Source: Acetobacteraceae bacterium
GTDB taxonomy: Bacteria > Pseudomonadota > Alphaproteobacteria > Acetobacterales > Acetobacteraceae
NCBI GenBank assembly: GCA_009693865.1
Contig: SHWL01000010.1
Span: forward strand, 1-60,064
Length of the DNA stretch: 60,064 nucleotides
Reading direction: 5' to 3'
This document shows, piece by piece, positions 1 through 7,625 of the stretch; within the stretch, counting starts at the first letter, position 1, and every line of letters starts with the position of its first letter. A model generated the notes under the pieces. It was not told where the DNA came from, did not search any database, and worked only from the letters and a program-made list of their open reading frames with translations. The position numbers and the translations under genes are program-made.

Positions 1-56
1 GCCATTGCGGCCGGAACGACATCTGCCAAACTCCATCACGACACTCAGACGCCGGC

Positions 57-740
57 TTATCGTCGGTTTGGTTGACCATCTGCCGCGGTGTCCTTGTTGC
101 GGAGCCGGGCGGACCGCACGAGATCAGCGGAATTTGTGACGCAGTAAGAATAGGTCGGTTTCAGCCCCACCAGCCCGCACCACGCCGCCGGTATGCGCAC
201 GGAGCCTCCCGCGTCGGTGCCAATATGCAATGGACCGAACCCCGCCGCGCCCGCCGCGCCCGCGCCCGAGGACGACCCGCCCGTCGTGTAATCGCTGTGC
301 CAGGCGTTGCGGGTAATTCCGTTCAAGGGGCAGTCGCCGGGGGACTTCCAGCCGAACTCGGTGGTGGTCGTTTTGCCCAGAACGATGGCTCCCGCGGCCT
401 TGAGGCTGGCAACCATGGGAGCATCGTCGGGCACCGGCATGGTTGGGGTCGTGCGGCTGCCTCGCCGGGTTGGAAAGCCCGCGAGGTCCACGAGGTCCTT
501 CACCGTGACCGGCACGCCGTCCAAAACGCCAAGAGGGCGGCCGGCACGCCAACGCATCGCGCTCTCACCCGCCGCTTCCAGCGCTTTTGGGTTCATCGCG
601 ACGAAGGCGTTCAAAGCGGGGTTCAGGCGAGCAACCCTTTCCGTGACCGCTTGCAGGACATCCACCGGGGTCAGGCGGCGGCGCGCGTAGGCGGACAACA
701 TCGCCTCGGCGGTCAGCAGGGCGGGATCGGTTCCGGACAT
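57..740 (-). pseudogene. Amidase-signature enzyme, N-terminal fragment
   Basis: This reads as the first about 196 residues of an amidase-signature hydrolase, followed by about 31 unrelated residues and a stop. The catalytic Lys81 (PVTVKDL), the Ser-rich signature GGSSSGAGAAG near residue 155 and GTDAGGSVR near 175-183 are present, so the Ser-cisSer-Lys triad is still encoded. The match ends abruptly at GLKPT, where the family would carry on for another 250 or so residues. I start at ATG 740; the open frame continues upstream without family similarity. The break suggests an insertion or deletion near 145-160. A short alternative frame from ATG 78 runs off the left edge and was not identified. 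The remaining half is unlikely to be active. Confidence 0.75.
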
Positions 741-809
741 GAGGGGCACTTTCCCTTTTGGGTGGTTCGCGGGCACGATGGCCGCCGGAAACCGCGAAGG
801 GAACCCCCA

Positions 810-1709
810 ATGAACACGAAGCACCCCGATGGCGAACCCTGGCAATGGGCGGAACCGACCTGGCGCCGCATGGTCGGCCGCGCCCGCGCCGGACGGTCCA
901 TGAAACCCACGGCCTGGCCGAACGGCGCGCGCTGCGCCGTGACCATGAGTTTCGACTCCGATCACGAAACCACGCCTCTGCGCGACGGCGATGAAAGCCC
1001 GATGCGGATCAGCCAAGGCCAGTACGGCGCGCGCCGGGCGATCCCGCGGATACGCGCGCTGCTGGAACGGGAATCGATTCCGATGAGTTTCTACTATCCC
1101 GCCGTATCGGCGCTGCTGCATCCGGAGGAGGTGCGCGCATTGGCCGACGACGGGCACGAGATCGGCATCCACTCCTGGATTCACGAGGCCAATACGTCGC
1201 TGCCCCGGGAGGTGGAGCGCGATCTGACGTTCCGCGCGCGCGATGTACTGACGAAATTATCCGGCAAGGACGTGGTCGGAATCCGGACCGCGAGTTGGGA
1301 TTTTTCGGTCAATACGCTGGATATCATCCGTGAGATGGGCTTGCTTTACGACAGCTCGTTGATGGCGGACGACGATCCCTACGAGTTGACGGATCAGGGC
1401 GAGCCGACCGGGATTATCGAATTGCCGCCGGAATGGATCAGGGACGACGCGGTTTATTACAATTTCGTGCGGTTCTCGGCGTTGCGGCCTTACACGCCTC
1501 CGTCCGCGGTGGGGGAGATTTTCACCGCCGAGTTCGATGGCGCGTGGGAAGAGGGCGGGATGTTCCTGTTGACGATGCATCCGCATATCACCGGGCATCG
1601 GTCGCGGATGCCGGTGTTGGAGCGGTTGATCAAGCATATGAAAGCGAAGGGCGGCTGCTGGTTCGCGACACACGCGCAGGTGGCGGCATGGTGCCGGGAT
1701 CATTCTTGA
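810..1709 (+). CDS. Polysaccharide deacetylase family protein (PuuE/HpPgdA-like)
   Basis: A 299-residue NodB-fold deacetylase. The metal and catalytic Asp motif is SFDSDHE (residues 47-53) and the metal His pair is HSWIH (121-125). The C-terminal LLTMHPHITGHRSR fits the cytosolic PuuE/HpPgdA branch, which acts on peptidoglycan, chitin-like or allantoin-type substrates. There is no signal peptide or membrane helix, so a cytoplasmic substrate is likely. It is divergent from the broken amidase with 69 bp between the starts. Those two families are often neighbours in small-amide catabolism, so an amide substrate is as plausible as a glycan. The ATG at 810 follows only a weak GAAGG, and a later Met at residue 31 is possible. 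Confidence 0.82.
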   Translation: MNTKHPDGEPWQWAEPTWRRMVGRARAGRSMKPTAWPNGARCAVTMSFDSDHETTPLRDGDESPMRISQGQYGARRAIPRIRALLERESIPMSFYYPAVSALLHPEEVRALADDGHEIGIHSWIHEANTSLPREVERDLTFRARDVLTKLSGKDVVGIRTASWDFSVNTLDIIREMGLLYDSSLMADDDPYELTDQGEPTGIIELPPEWIRDDAVYYNFVRFSALRPYTPPSAVGEIFTAEFDGAWEEGGMFLLTMHPHITGHRSRMPVLERLIKHMKAKGGCWFATHAQVAAWCRDHS

Positions 1710-1753
1710 GGCGACACCCAACAATAAACGAATCGACCCGCATTCCCCCTCAG

Positions 1754-1830
1754 GTCATCCCCGGACTTGTTCCGGGGACCCGAGGCGGCACCGTGCTGGA
1801 ACCGGTCCCCGGAACAAGTCCGGGGATGAC
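1754..1830. repeat. Intergenic 77-bp palindromic element, copy 1
   Basis: Two 27-bp arms (1754-1780 and 1804-1830) are perfect reverse complements around a 23-bp centre containing GCACCGTGCTGGAAC. Each arm is itself a small hairpin with a CCCCGG/CCGGGG stem. It lies between the convergent deacetylase and sulfotransferase genes, where it could also act as a bidirectional terminator. The same 27-23-27 layout recurs at 12128, 25524 and 56049. Confidence 0.9.
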
Positions 1831-1905
1831 GTCGGAGGGAGGACCCGGCTTGAAGCACTTATTGTTGGGCGTTGCCTTAAGCCGAAATTCCCCACCGGCG
1901 GATCG

Positions 1906-2712
1906 TCAATACTGAAACTCCGCGACAGAGGGTGGAGCCTCAAGCGGAGGTGACGTCTCCGTGACCAACGGAGGCTCCGACACCGTGTCCGCCAGAAGGG
2001 TCGTCTTGAACTGGGCCAATTTTTCCCGTGCCTCCGCCAGCGGCAGGTTCAACCGCAGCAACCGCCGGGCGAATTTCTCGGCGACGTCGGGATTGTTCTC
2101 CTCGCCCAGGAAATCCAGAAGATCGGCCAGCGCGGCCTCCGGGTTGTCGAACAGGTCGCGTTCTTCCAACAAATAGACACGATCGGGCGCGATGCCGCCG
2201 GCTCTTTTAAGGCGCTCCCCATAAAGTGTGTTGAGGGCAACGAGTTCGCGGACCTTTGGCGGGGTCAGTGCCGCATGCCGCGCCATTTCGATGAAGACCG
2301 AGGTGCGAGACGACTGCAGCATCCCCACGAATGCCGCATCCGGGAACATGTACAACAATTCCTCGATCAGCAGCGCGTTTTCGGGAGAGCTGTCGACCCA
2401 GCGCTTTTTGCCCGCGCGTCCCTGAAAGAGCCGTCCGATTCCGTCGCCCAAAGCCGCGAGGAATTCGGGGTACGAGACGGCGTTGGTGCGCAGCCATGCG
2501 CCTTCCTCCGCGCAGGCGCGGTAGGTGTCATAAAGATAGGGCCGCACAAGGTCCGCGCGGCTGCCGAACAAGCGGTACAGGAACCGGCTTTCCGACGATG
2601 TCCAGAACGCGCGATGCGCGGTCAGGGCCCAGGCGAGCGAGCTGACCTCGGTATAGGGCGACCCACAGATGAATACGCCTCTGCCGTTGGCTCGCCATGT
2701 GTGCATATCCAT
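1906..2712 (-). CDS. Sulfotransferase-family protein with degenerate PAPS-binding loop
   Basis: A 268-residue paralogue of the sulfotransferase at 6409-7191; both share a WVDSSPEN motif and the layout around it. Family members transfer sulfate from PAPS to sugars or proteins. The 5'-phosphosulfate loop, GCPRSGTS in the paralogue, is GSPYTEVS here (residues 17-24), and the 3'-phosphate motif, VRDPQS in the paralogue, is LQSSRTS. Both changes remove basic or small residues expected to contact PAPS, so activity may be lost or altered while the fold is kept. Its ATG directly follows the TGA of the glycosyltransferase gene, which implies translational coupling as the last gene of this operon. Confidence 0.75.
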   Translation of the reverse strand: MDMHTWRANGRGVFICGSPYTEVSSLAWALTAHRAFWTSSESRFLYRLFGSRADLVRPYLYDTYRACAEEGAWLRTNAVSYPEFLAALGDGIGRLFQGRAGKKRWVDSSPENALLIEELLYMFPDAAFVGMLQSSRTSVFIEMARHAALTPPKVRELVALNTLYGERLKRAGGIAPDRVYLLEERDLFDNPEAALADLLDFLGEENNPDVAEKFARRLLRLNLPLAEAREKLAQFKTTLLADTVSEPPLVTETSPPLEAPPSVAEFQY

Positions 2713-5181
2713 TCAGCCCTCCCCAAAACCTGGCTCCTGGCGGTAGGTATGTGGCTCCCACCGGCCCCACCGCTTCTCATAGATTCGGCGGTTCCGCCGC
2801 ATGAGCGCGGTTTTCGCCGTTTCATTCAGTTGACTGAAAGACGCCGAATGATGGTGGTGGATGAAGACGTCGTCGCACACCATCAACTTATATCCGGCTT
2901 CCTGGACTCTCCGGCAGTAATCGTCATCCTCGAAGTATCCAATTGTGTATTCCTCGTCGAGGAGACCCACCGCATCGATCACCGGCCGGCGAATGGCGAC
3001 ACAGAAGAACGCCAGAGTCTCGATCGGATACAACTGGCGGCGGTGCCCCGCGGTGAAGATCGCGCTGGCCTCCGCCATCTCCGTCATGTTGGCATAGGAA
3101 ATCCCGACCTTCTGTTCATTGCCCGCCATGTTGGTCAACGGGCCGGTCATGCCGATCGTGAGATCTTGCTGCATCGGCCGGATCAAATCGCGAGCCCAGC
3201 CTTTTGTCACGTAAGTGTCATTGTTGAGGAGAACGATATACTCGCCGCGCGCCACGCGGATGCCGGCGTTATTTCCCGCGGCGTAGCCCAAATTGGTGTC
3301 GTTCCGGATATAGCGCACGGCGTCATGCTCGCTCGCGGCCTCCGTCAGGTAGTCCGGCGTGCCGTCGGTCGAGCCATTGTCGACACAAATGATCTCCATG
3401 TCCGGGTAGTCGGAAAATGCCAACAGACTTTCCAGACAGGCGATGGTGAAGTCCAGATTGTTATAGCAGAGTACAATGACACTCAACGGCGGATAGTATT
3501 GCACGACCACGTCCGCCAGCTTACGGGCCCTCGCGGTCCAGGAGTGGCGGCCAGCCCAAAGTTGGCGCCGCCTGATCAGGGCCGGATCTTTCCGCCGCAG
3601 GTTGGCCGCGATGGCTTTCTCAAATTCCGCCGGGGTGCTGGCCACCGACACCATTCCCGGCGGCAGGCGCCGAAGCTCCGGCATATCGGTGGCGACAACG
3701 GGTTTTCCCGCGCAAAGGTACTCGTAGATCTTCACCGGGTTGGTCGCCCTCGTAAGGTCCACGATCTTGAAGGGAATGAGACACACATCGAAGCTGTACA
3801 AATAGCGGGTCAGCTCATGGTAAGGTTTCTCACCCAGAAGTTCCACATTTGGAAGCTTCGAGATCTCCGATATGTCGCAGCAATCTATCGCGCCAATCAG
3901 GACGAAGTGCCATTTTGGATGCCGGCGCGCGCAATGCACGACAAGATCCATATCGAACCACTCGGAAATCGCGCCGTAATACCCGATGACCGGACGTCCC
4001 GCCGGTTCGTGAATGCCGGTAGGCCGTTCCGCGAAATATTTGACATCGACGCCGTTGCGGATCGTGGTGAATGGCCGCTGCTTGCCGACGATTTCCCCCA
4101 GGAAGTCTGACGTGACGACGACCCCGTCCGCTTCCCCGATCAGCGTTTGCTCGAGCTCGACCACCCTCGGCGCCACGCCGCTAAATCCGGCCAGATGGTC
4201 AAGGCAGTCGAAAATCACCGTCGCGCCCGGGATGCTTCGGGCGATCGGATACCAGCTTGGCAATTGAACGATGCAGACCGGACTCCGCAGTTCCAAAGTA
4301 TTGACCATCGCGCGCGCGGCCGCGGCGAGTTCCTCGAGTTGGCCGGGGTCGTCGAAGCCCGTATAGACAACCGGTCTGGGCGGGCGGCAGCGCAGCGTGA
4401 TTTCGAAAACCCCGTCAGCCGGTTCGCCGGCGATGGTAAAAAATGGCCCATCCGCGGTCAGCTCGTCGAACTGGATACTGATATAGAAAACCCGATTACC
4501 CATGGCGGCCAGGCACCGGCTGAGATGCTGCGGGCGTTGCACCCGGAAATGCCAATCGATGATCGCGAAAACGATGAAATCGTGCTGACCGGCGGGGCGA
4601 GCGAACACCGCGGGCAGAAGCGGATCGGCCCAAGGCACGGGAGGTGCCGCGATCGCCAGCGGCAAAGCGGCCGGCACCAGTAAGAAACGATCGAGTAGCG
4701 CCTGCATCAGCCTCGTTTGCGCCGTCAACACATCGGTCAGTGCTCGTAGCGCCCGCGGAATGTCCTGGTCCACAGCCGGGACGGCGTTTGCGGTGTTCAA
4801 TCGCGAGGTGGACAGACGGCACGGACTTCCCGGCAGCGCGACTTCGGAGTTCTGAAGCCGCACCCAAATCGAATGCACGCCGCCATCGAAAATTCCCGCC
4901 GGCAACTCAAACCGGAACGCATGAGAACCGACCCCGGCGGCATCCAGATCCGCGCGGAACAGACCGGCTTCGGCGACACCGAGTTGCGTCGCGCCGTCGT
5001 AAATCGCGACAGTCAGTATGCTTTCCGGCGAGGCGGCATCGAACACCCAACCGTCGACGAAGCGGCCATGCACACCGTCGACATATCCACATAACCTGAA
5101 ACTGGCGCCGGGCGGTGAAAACAGCACCCGAGCCATGCTCTCAGTAAGACGATGCGCGGACCCGTTGGCGAATGCTGACAT
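2713..5181 (-). CDS. Two-module glycosyltransferase (GT4-like plus GT2) with N-terminal accessory domain
   Basis: An 822-residue fusion. Residues 20-130 form a beta-rich region of unknown role that resembles accessory domains of large glycan-assembly enzymes. Residues 200-555 look like a GT-B glycosyltransferase of the GT4 type, with IRNGVDVKYF, GYYGAISEW and the donor-site segment NPVKIYEYLCAGKPVVATD. Residues 564-790 are a GT-A GT2 domain, with SVIVLCYNN, a DNGSTDGT motif, the DxD-like LLNNDT and EDDDYCRR. It probably adds two successive sugars to a surface glycan, working in the cytoplasm. It lies between the epimerase and the second sulfotransferase in one minus-strand operon. Substrates cannot be read from sequence. 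Confidence 0.85.
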   Translation of the reverse strand: MSAFANGSAHRLTESMARVLFSPPGASFRLCGYVDGVHGRFVDGWVFDAASPESILTVAIYDGATQLGVAEAGLFRADLDAAGVGSHAFRFELPAGIFDGGVHSIWVRLQNSEVALPGSPCRLSTSRLNTANAVPAVDQDIPRALRALTDVLTAQTRLMQALLDRFLLVPAALPLAIAAPPVPWADPLLPAVFARPAGQHDFIVFAIIDWHFRVQRPQHLSRCLAAMGNRVFYISIQFDELTADGPFFTIAGEPADGVFEITLRCRPPRPVVYTGFDDPGQLEELAAAARAMVNTLELRSPVCIVQLPSWYPIARSIPGATVIFDCLDHLAGFSGVAPRVVELEQTLIGEADGVVVTSDFLGEIVGKQRPFTTIRNGVDVKYFAERPTGIHEPAGRPVIGYYGAISEWFDMDLVVHCARRHPKWHFVLIGAIDCCDISEISKLPNVELLGEKPYHELTRYLYSFDVCLIPFKIVDLTRATNPVKIYEYLCAGKPVVATDMPELRRLPPGMVSVASTPAEFEKAIAANLRRKDPALIRRRQLWAGRHSWTARARKLADVVVQYYPPLSVIVLCYNNLDFTIACLESLLAFSDYPDMEIICVDNGSTDGTPDYLTEAASEHDAVRYIRNDTNLGYAAGNNAGIRVARGEYIVLLNNDTYVTKGWARDLIRPMQQDLTIGMTGPLTNMAGNEQKVGISYANMTEMAEASAIFTAGHRRQLYPIETLAFFCVAIRRPVIDAVGLLDEEYTIGYFEDDDYCRRVQEAGYKLMVCDDVFIHHHHSASFSQLNETAKTALMRRNRRIYEKRWGRWEPHTYRQEPGFGEG

Positions 5182-5233
5182 TTTGTCGTTGACCTGTTTT
5201 TGCCATACGGCAAGGCGTGGGCGCTCGGGATGT

Positions 5234-6412
5234 TCAACCCATCGCGAGTTGGCGGGCTCGATGGTGCGTCACTGTCGTCGCGCCGGTAACGTTGGCGGCG
5301 AACGCGGCGAGGGCATCGCCGATCCGCCCGCTCGCTTTGCCATCCCCGAATGGAGAGATCGGCCGGACCATGGCGGCATAGGCGGCCGGGTCGTCCAAGA
5401 GAGTCTGCGCGGCGGCGGCGACACGATCGCTGTCCGTGCCGGCAATTCGGGCGACACCCGCCTCGATTGCCTCCGGCCGCTCAGTCGTTTCGCGCGCGAC
5501 CAGAACCGGTTTGCCAAACGTGGGCGCCTCTTCCTGAATTCCACCGGAGTCTGTCAGAACAAGGTACGCCCTCCGCAGGACCGCGACGAATTCGGGGTAG
5601 GTGAACGCTGGACAAAGCACCACCCGCGGAAGCCCGTCCAATGCCTCGTGCGCGGGGCCGCTTACTCGCGGATTAGGATGCAGCGGATAAATCACGAGCA
5701 AATCCCGATTGCGTTGGACCAGCCGCCGGATCGCGACGAACAATCGTTGCATTGGGACGCCGATGTTTTCGCGCCGGTGCAACGTCACCAGAAGAACGCG
5801 CTGACCTGGTGAAATCGGCACTGGCAGCGGGGTTTCGCGCGCCACGACCCAGTGCAATGCATCGATTCCGGTGTTGCCGGTAACGTGGATGCTATCGGGA
5901 TCGACGCCCTCACGTAACAAATTGGTCTCCGCGCGAACCGTGGGCGCGAAGTTCAGCGTGGCGATCCGCGATGCCACGACGCGGTTGAACTCCTCCGGGA
6001 ACGGATCGCGCATGTCGCCGGTACGTAAGCCGGCCTCGACATGGCCAAACGCGATGCCGCTGTAAAAGCAGGCGAGCGCGGTGGCCATCACGGTGGTCGT
6101 GTCGCCTTGCGCGAGCACGATTCCGGGTGCCGTCCGGTCAAACACCGATGGCAATCCGGTCATCAGCCGCGCGGTCAACTCGTGCAGATTTTGGCCTTGG
6201 GTCATGACGTTGAGATCGTGCTCGGGTTCAATGCCGAACAGGTGCAGTAACGGGCCGGTCAAATCGCGGTGCTGCGCGGTGCACAGGACCGACACGTGCG
6301 CCCACGATCTGCGCCGCAGTTCGTGAATGACGGGGGCCATCTTGATGACCTCCGGCCGCGTGCCGACGACACACAGGATTCGCAGGTTCGCATCGTGGGT
6401 TACACGGTTCAT
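5234..6412 (-). CDS. wecB: UDP-N-acetylglucosamine 2-epimerase (non-hydrolysing)
   Basis: A 392-residue enzyme that interconverts UDP-GlcNAc and UDP-ManNAc to supply ManNAc-type sugars for surface polysaccharide. Diagnostic segments are GTRPEVIKMAPVI near the N-terminus, QGDTTTVMA, FGHVEAGLRTGD and the active-site DSGGIQEEAPTFGKPVLV. Length is typical of the family. Its ATG overlaps the stop of the upstream sulfotransferase gene in an ATGA, and the glycosyltransferase starts 52 bp downstream, so the operon reads sulfotransferase, wecB, glycosyltransferase, sulfotransferase. The immediate donor product is assigned by family; the final glycan is unknown. Confidence 0.93.
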   Translation of the reverse strand: MNRVTHDANLRILCVVGTRPEVIKMAPVIHELRRRSWAHVSVLCTAQHRDLTGPLLHLFGIEPEHDLNVMTQGQNLHELTARLMTGLPSVFDRTAPGIVLAQGDTTTVMATALACFYSGIAFGHVEAGLRTGDMRDPFPEEFNRVVASRIATLNFAPTVRAETNLLREGVDPDSIHVTGNTGIDALHWVVARETPLPVPISPGQRVLLVTLHRRENIGVPMQRLFVAIRRLVQRNRDLLVIYPLHPNPRVSGPAHEALDGLPRVVLCPAFTYPEFVAVLRRAYLVLTDSGGIQEEAPTFGKPVLVARETTERPEAIEAGVARIAGTDSDRVAAAAQTLLDDPAAYAAMVRPISPFGDGKASGRIGDALAAFAANVTGATTVTHHRARQLAMG

Positions 6413-7191
6413 TGGCGGCCGTACCCGAATCTGGCCGCGAGCGGTGCTGTCTCATCCTGGACGCGGGCGCCGTGCATTGCCTGAAACCAATCGGAATCAC
6501 GCGATGGAGTCGTTGCGTGCCTGAACGGGCTGTCATCGACGTATGTCGTCTTGTCGGCGCTGCTGTTGATCCTTTCCTGGTTGAGGAACGTTTCGATCGG
6601 CGTCGCATCCTCCAGACCGAGTCGCGAACCGATTTCGCTGGCGACAGCCGCCGCGGCCGCGCACATGTCCTCTTGTTTGATCCATGCCACGCGATCCGGA
6701 AAATCCTCGGCGAGATCGAGGCCGACAGACACATAGTGTTTCCAGACCTGTATCGCCTCGCCGATATCGGCGGCCCAGGGTTCGGTGAAGCCGGAGGTCA
6801 ACATGGACAGGCAAACCGATTGCGGATCGCGCACCACATGGAATATGCGGGCTTCGCCGAACATTCGCAGCAGCGGTCTGGCGACCATCAGATTTTCTGG
6901 CGAACTGTCGACCCAATGGAGTCCTTCCGATCGGGACCGCATCAACCGGTCGAATCCCATGCCGGCATAAGCAAAGAATGCATCGATCGAGATCGCCTGC
7001 GCATCGAGCCAGGAGCCCGCGCGGTAACTGGCCTCGTATGCGTTGCTCAACCACTGATCGCGTAGCAGGTTGTAGAAGAAGTGCGTTTCGACCGAGGTCC
7101 AATAGTCCGGGTGAGACGCGAGCGCCCAACTCAAAGCGCTGGTGCCGGAGCGTGGGCAGCCCACCACGAAGACAGGTCCGGTCCCGATCAA
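6409..7191 (-). CDS. Sulfotransferase family protein
   Basis: A 260-residue PAPS-dependent sulfotransferase. An intact phosphosulfate loop GCPRSGTS lies at residues 11-18, and the 3'-phosphate motif VRDPQSVCLSML follows. HWVDSSPENL is shared with the second copy at 1906-2712. It probably sulfates a sugar built by the neighbouring epimerase and glycosyltransferase. It is the first gene of the four-gene minus-strand operon and overlaps wecB by 4 bp. No signal peptide is present, so it acts in the cytoplasm on a nucleotide or lipid-linked glycan, which is an inference. Confidence 0.85.
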   Translation of the reverse strand: MIGTGPVFVVGCPRSGTSALSWALASHPDYWTSVETHFFYNLLRDQWLSNAYEASYRAGSWLDAQAISIDAFFAYAGMGFDRLMRSRSEGLHWVDSSPENLMVARPLLRMFGEARIFHVVRDPQSVCLSMLTSGFTEPWAADIGEAIQVWKHYVSVGLDLAEDFPDRVAWIKQEDMCAAAAAVASEIGSRLGLEDATPIETFLNQERINSSADKTTYVDDSPFRHATTPSRDSDWFQAMHGARVQDETAPLAARFGYGRQ

Positions 7192-7625
7192 CGTGGTCTC
7201 CTTATTGTGGTCGTGCTACCTATGGTAGTGTTTTGGCGGAGCGGCGTGCTCGCGAACCGTATCCCGGACCGCACGAGGTCAGACCATGCGAATATGTTTG
7301 AATATGGCATTCTCGTGGGGCCGGCGCACTGGGGGAGGGCTCAAAGGGCCGCCGTGGGGCCAGAGGGTGGGATCGGGCACGGCTGAACTCCTTGTCCATG
7401 AATACAACTTATAATTGTATGTAAGATAGAATTTCTACCGATGCAAGGGGTATCTTCAAGGCCGTGAACGGTGCGGCGATGCGTCAGCCGCCGCCGGTCG
7501 GAGGCGCGCATGAAACGTCACCGGCTACTCGCTTCCTGCCCACAAACCAACCGGCGCATTTCCGATGCGTCCGTCGCGTCACCAGGATAAGGACCGTTAC
7601 CATACCGCCGCGCCATTCTTCATGC
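7192..7625. other. Non-coding gap upstream of the glycan operon
   Basis: This 434-bp stretch separates the starts of the sulfotransferase operon from the end of the fic-like gene. No convincing ORF or RNA gene is visible. It presumably holds the glycan operon promoter near its left end. It contains one AT-rich patch with a short inverted repeat (7402-7420), and a segment near 7265-7282 shares about 17 of 18 bases with 113-130 beside the amidase break. Confidence 0.5.
7402..7420. promoter_or_regulatory. Operator-like inverted repeat in an AT-rich patch
   Basis: ATACAA and TTGTAT form a perfect 6-bp inverted repeat around CTTATAA. The flanks are unusually AT-rich for this genome (about 7400-7437). 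It could be a regulator site or part of a promoter for the glycan operon; no regulator is assignable. Confidence 0.3.

Noticed and set aside
72-809. N-terminal extension of the deacetylase to about 545 residues
   Set aside because: The upstream part lies opposite the amidase fragment, is Arg-rich and shows no family similarity; ATG 810 fits the domain start.
2275-4110. 611-codon open frame on the plus strand opposite the glycosyltransferase gene
   Set aside because: Antisense shadow of a clear GT4-GT2 protein; no motif and no ribosome site.
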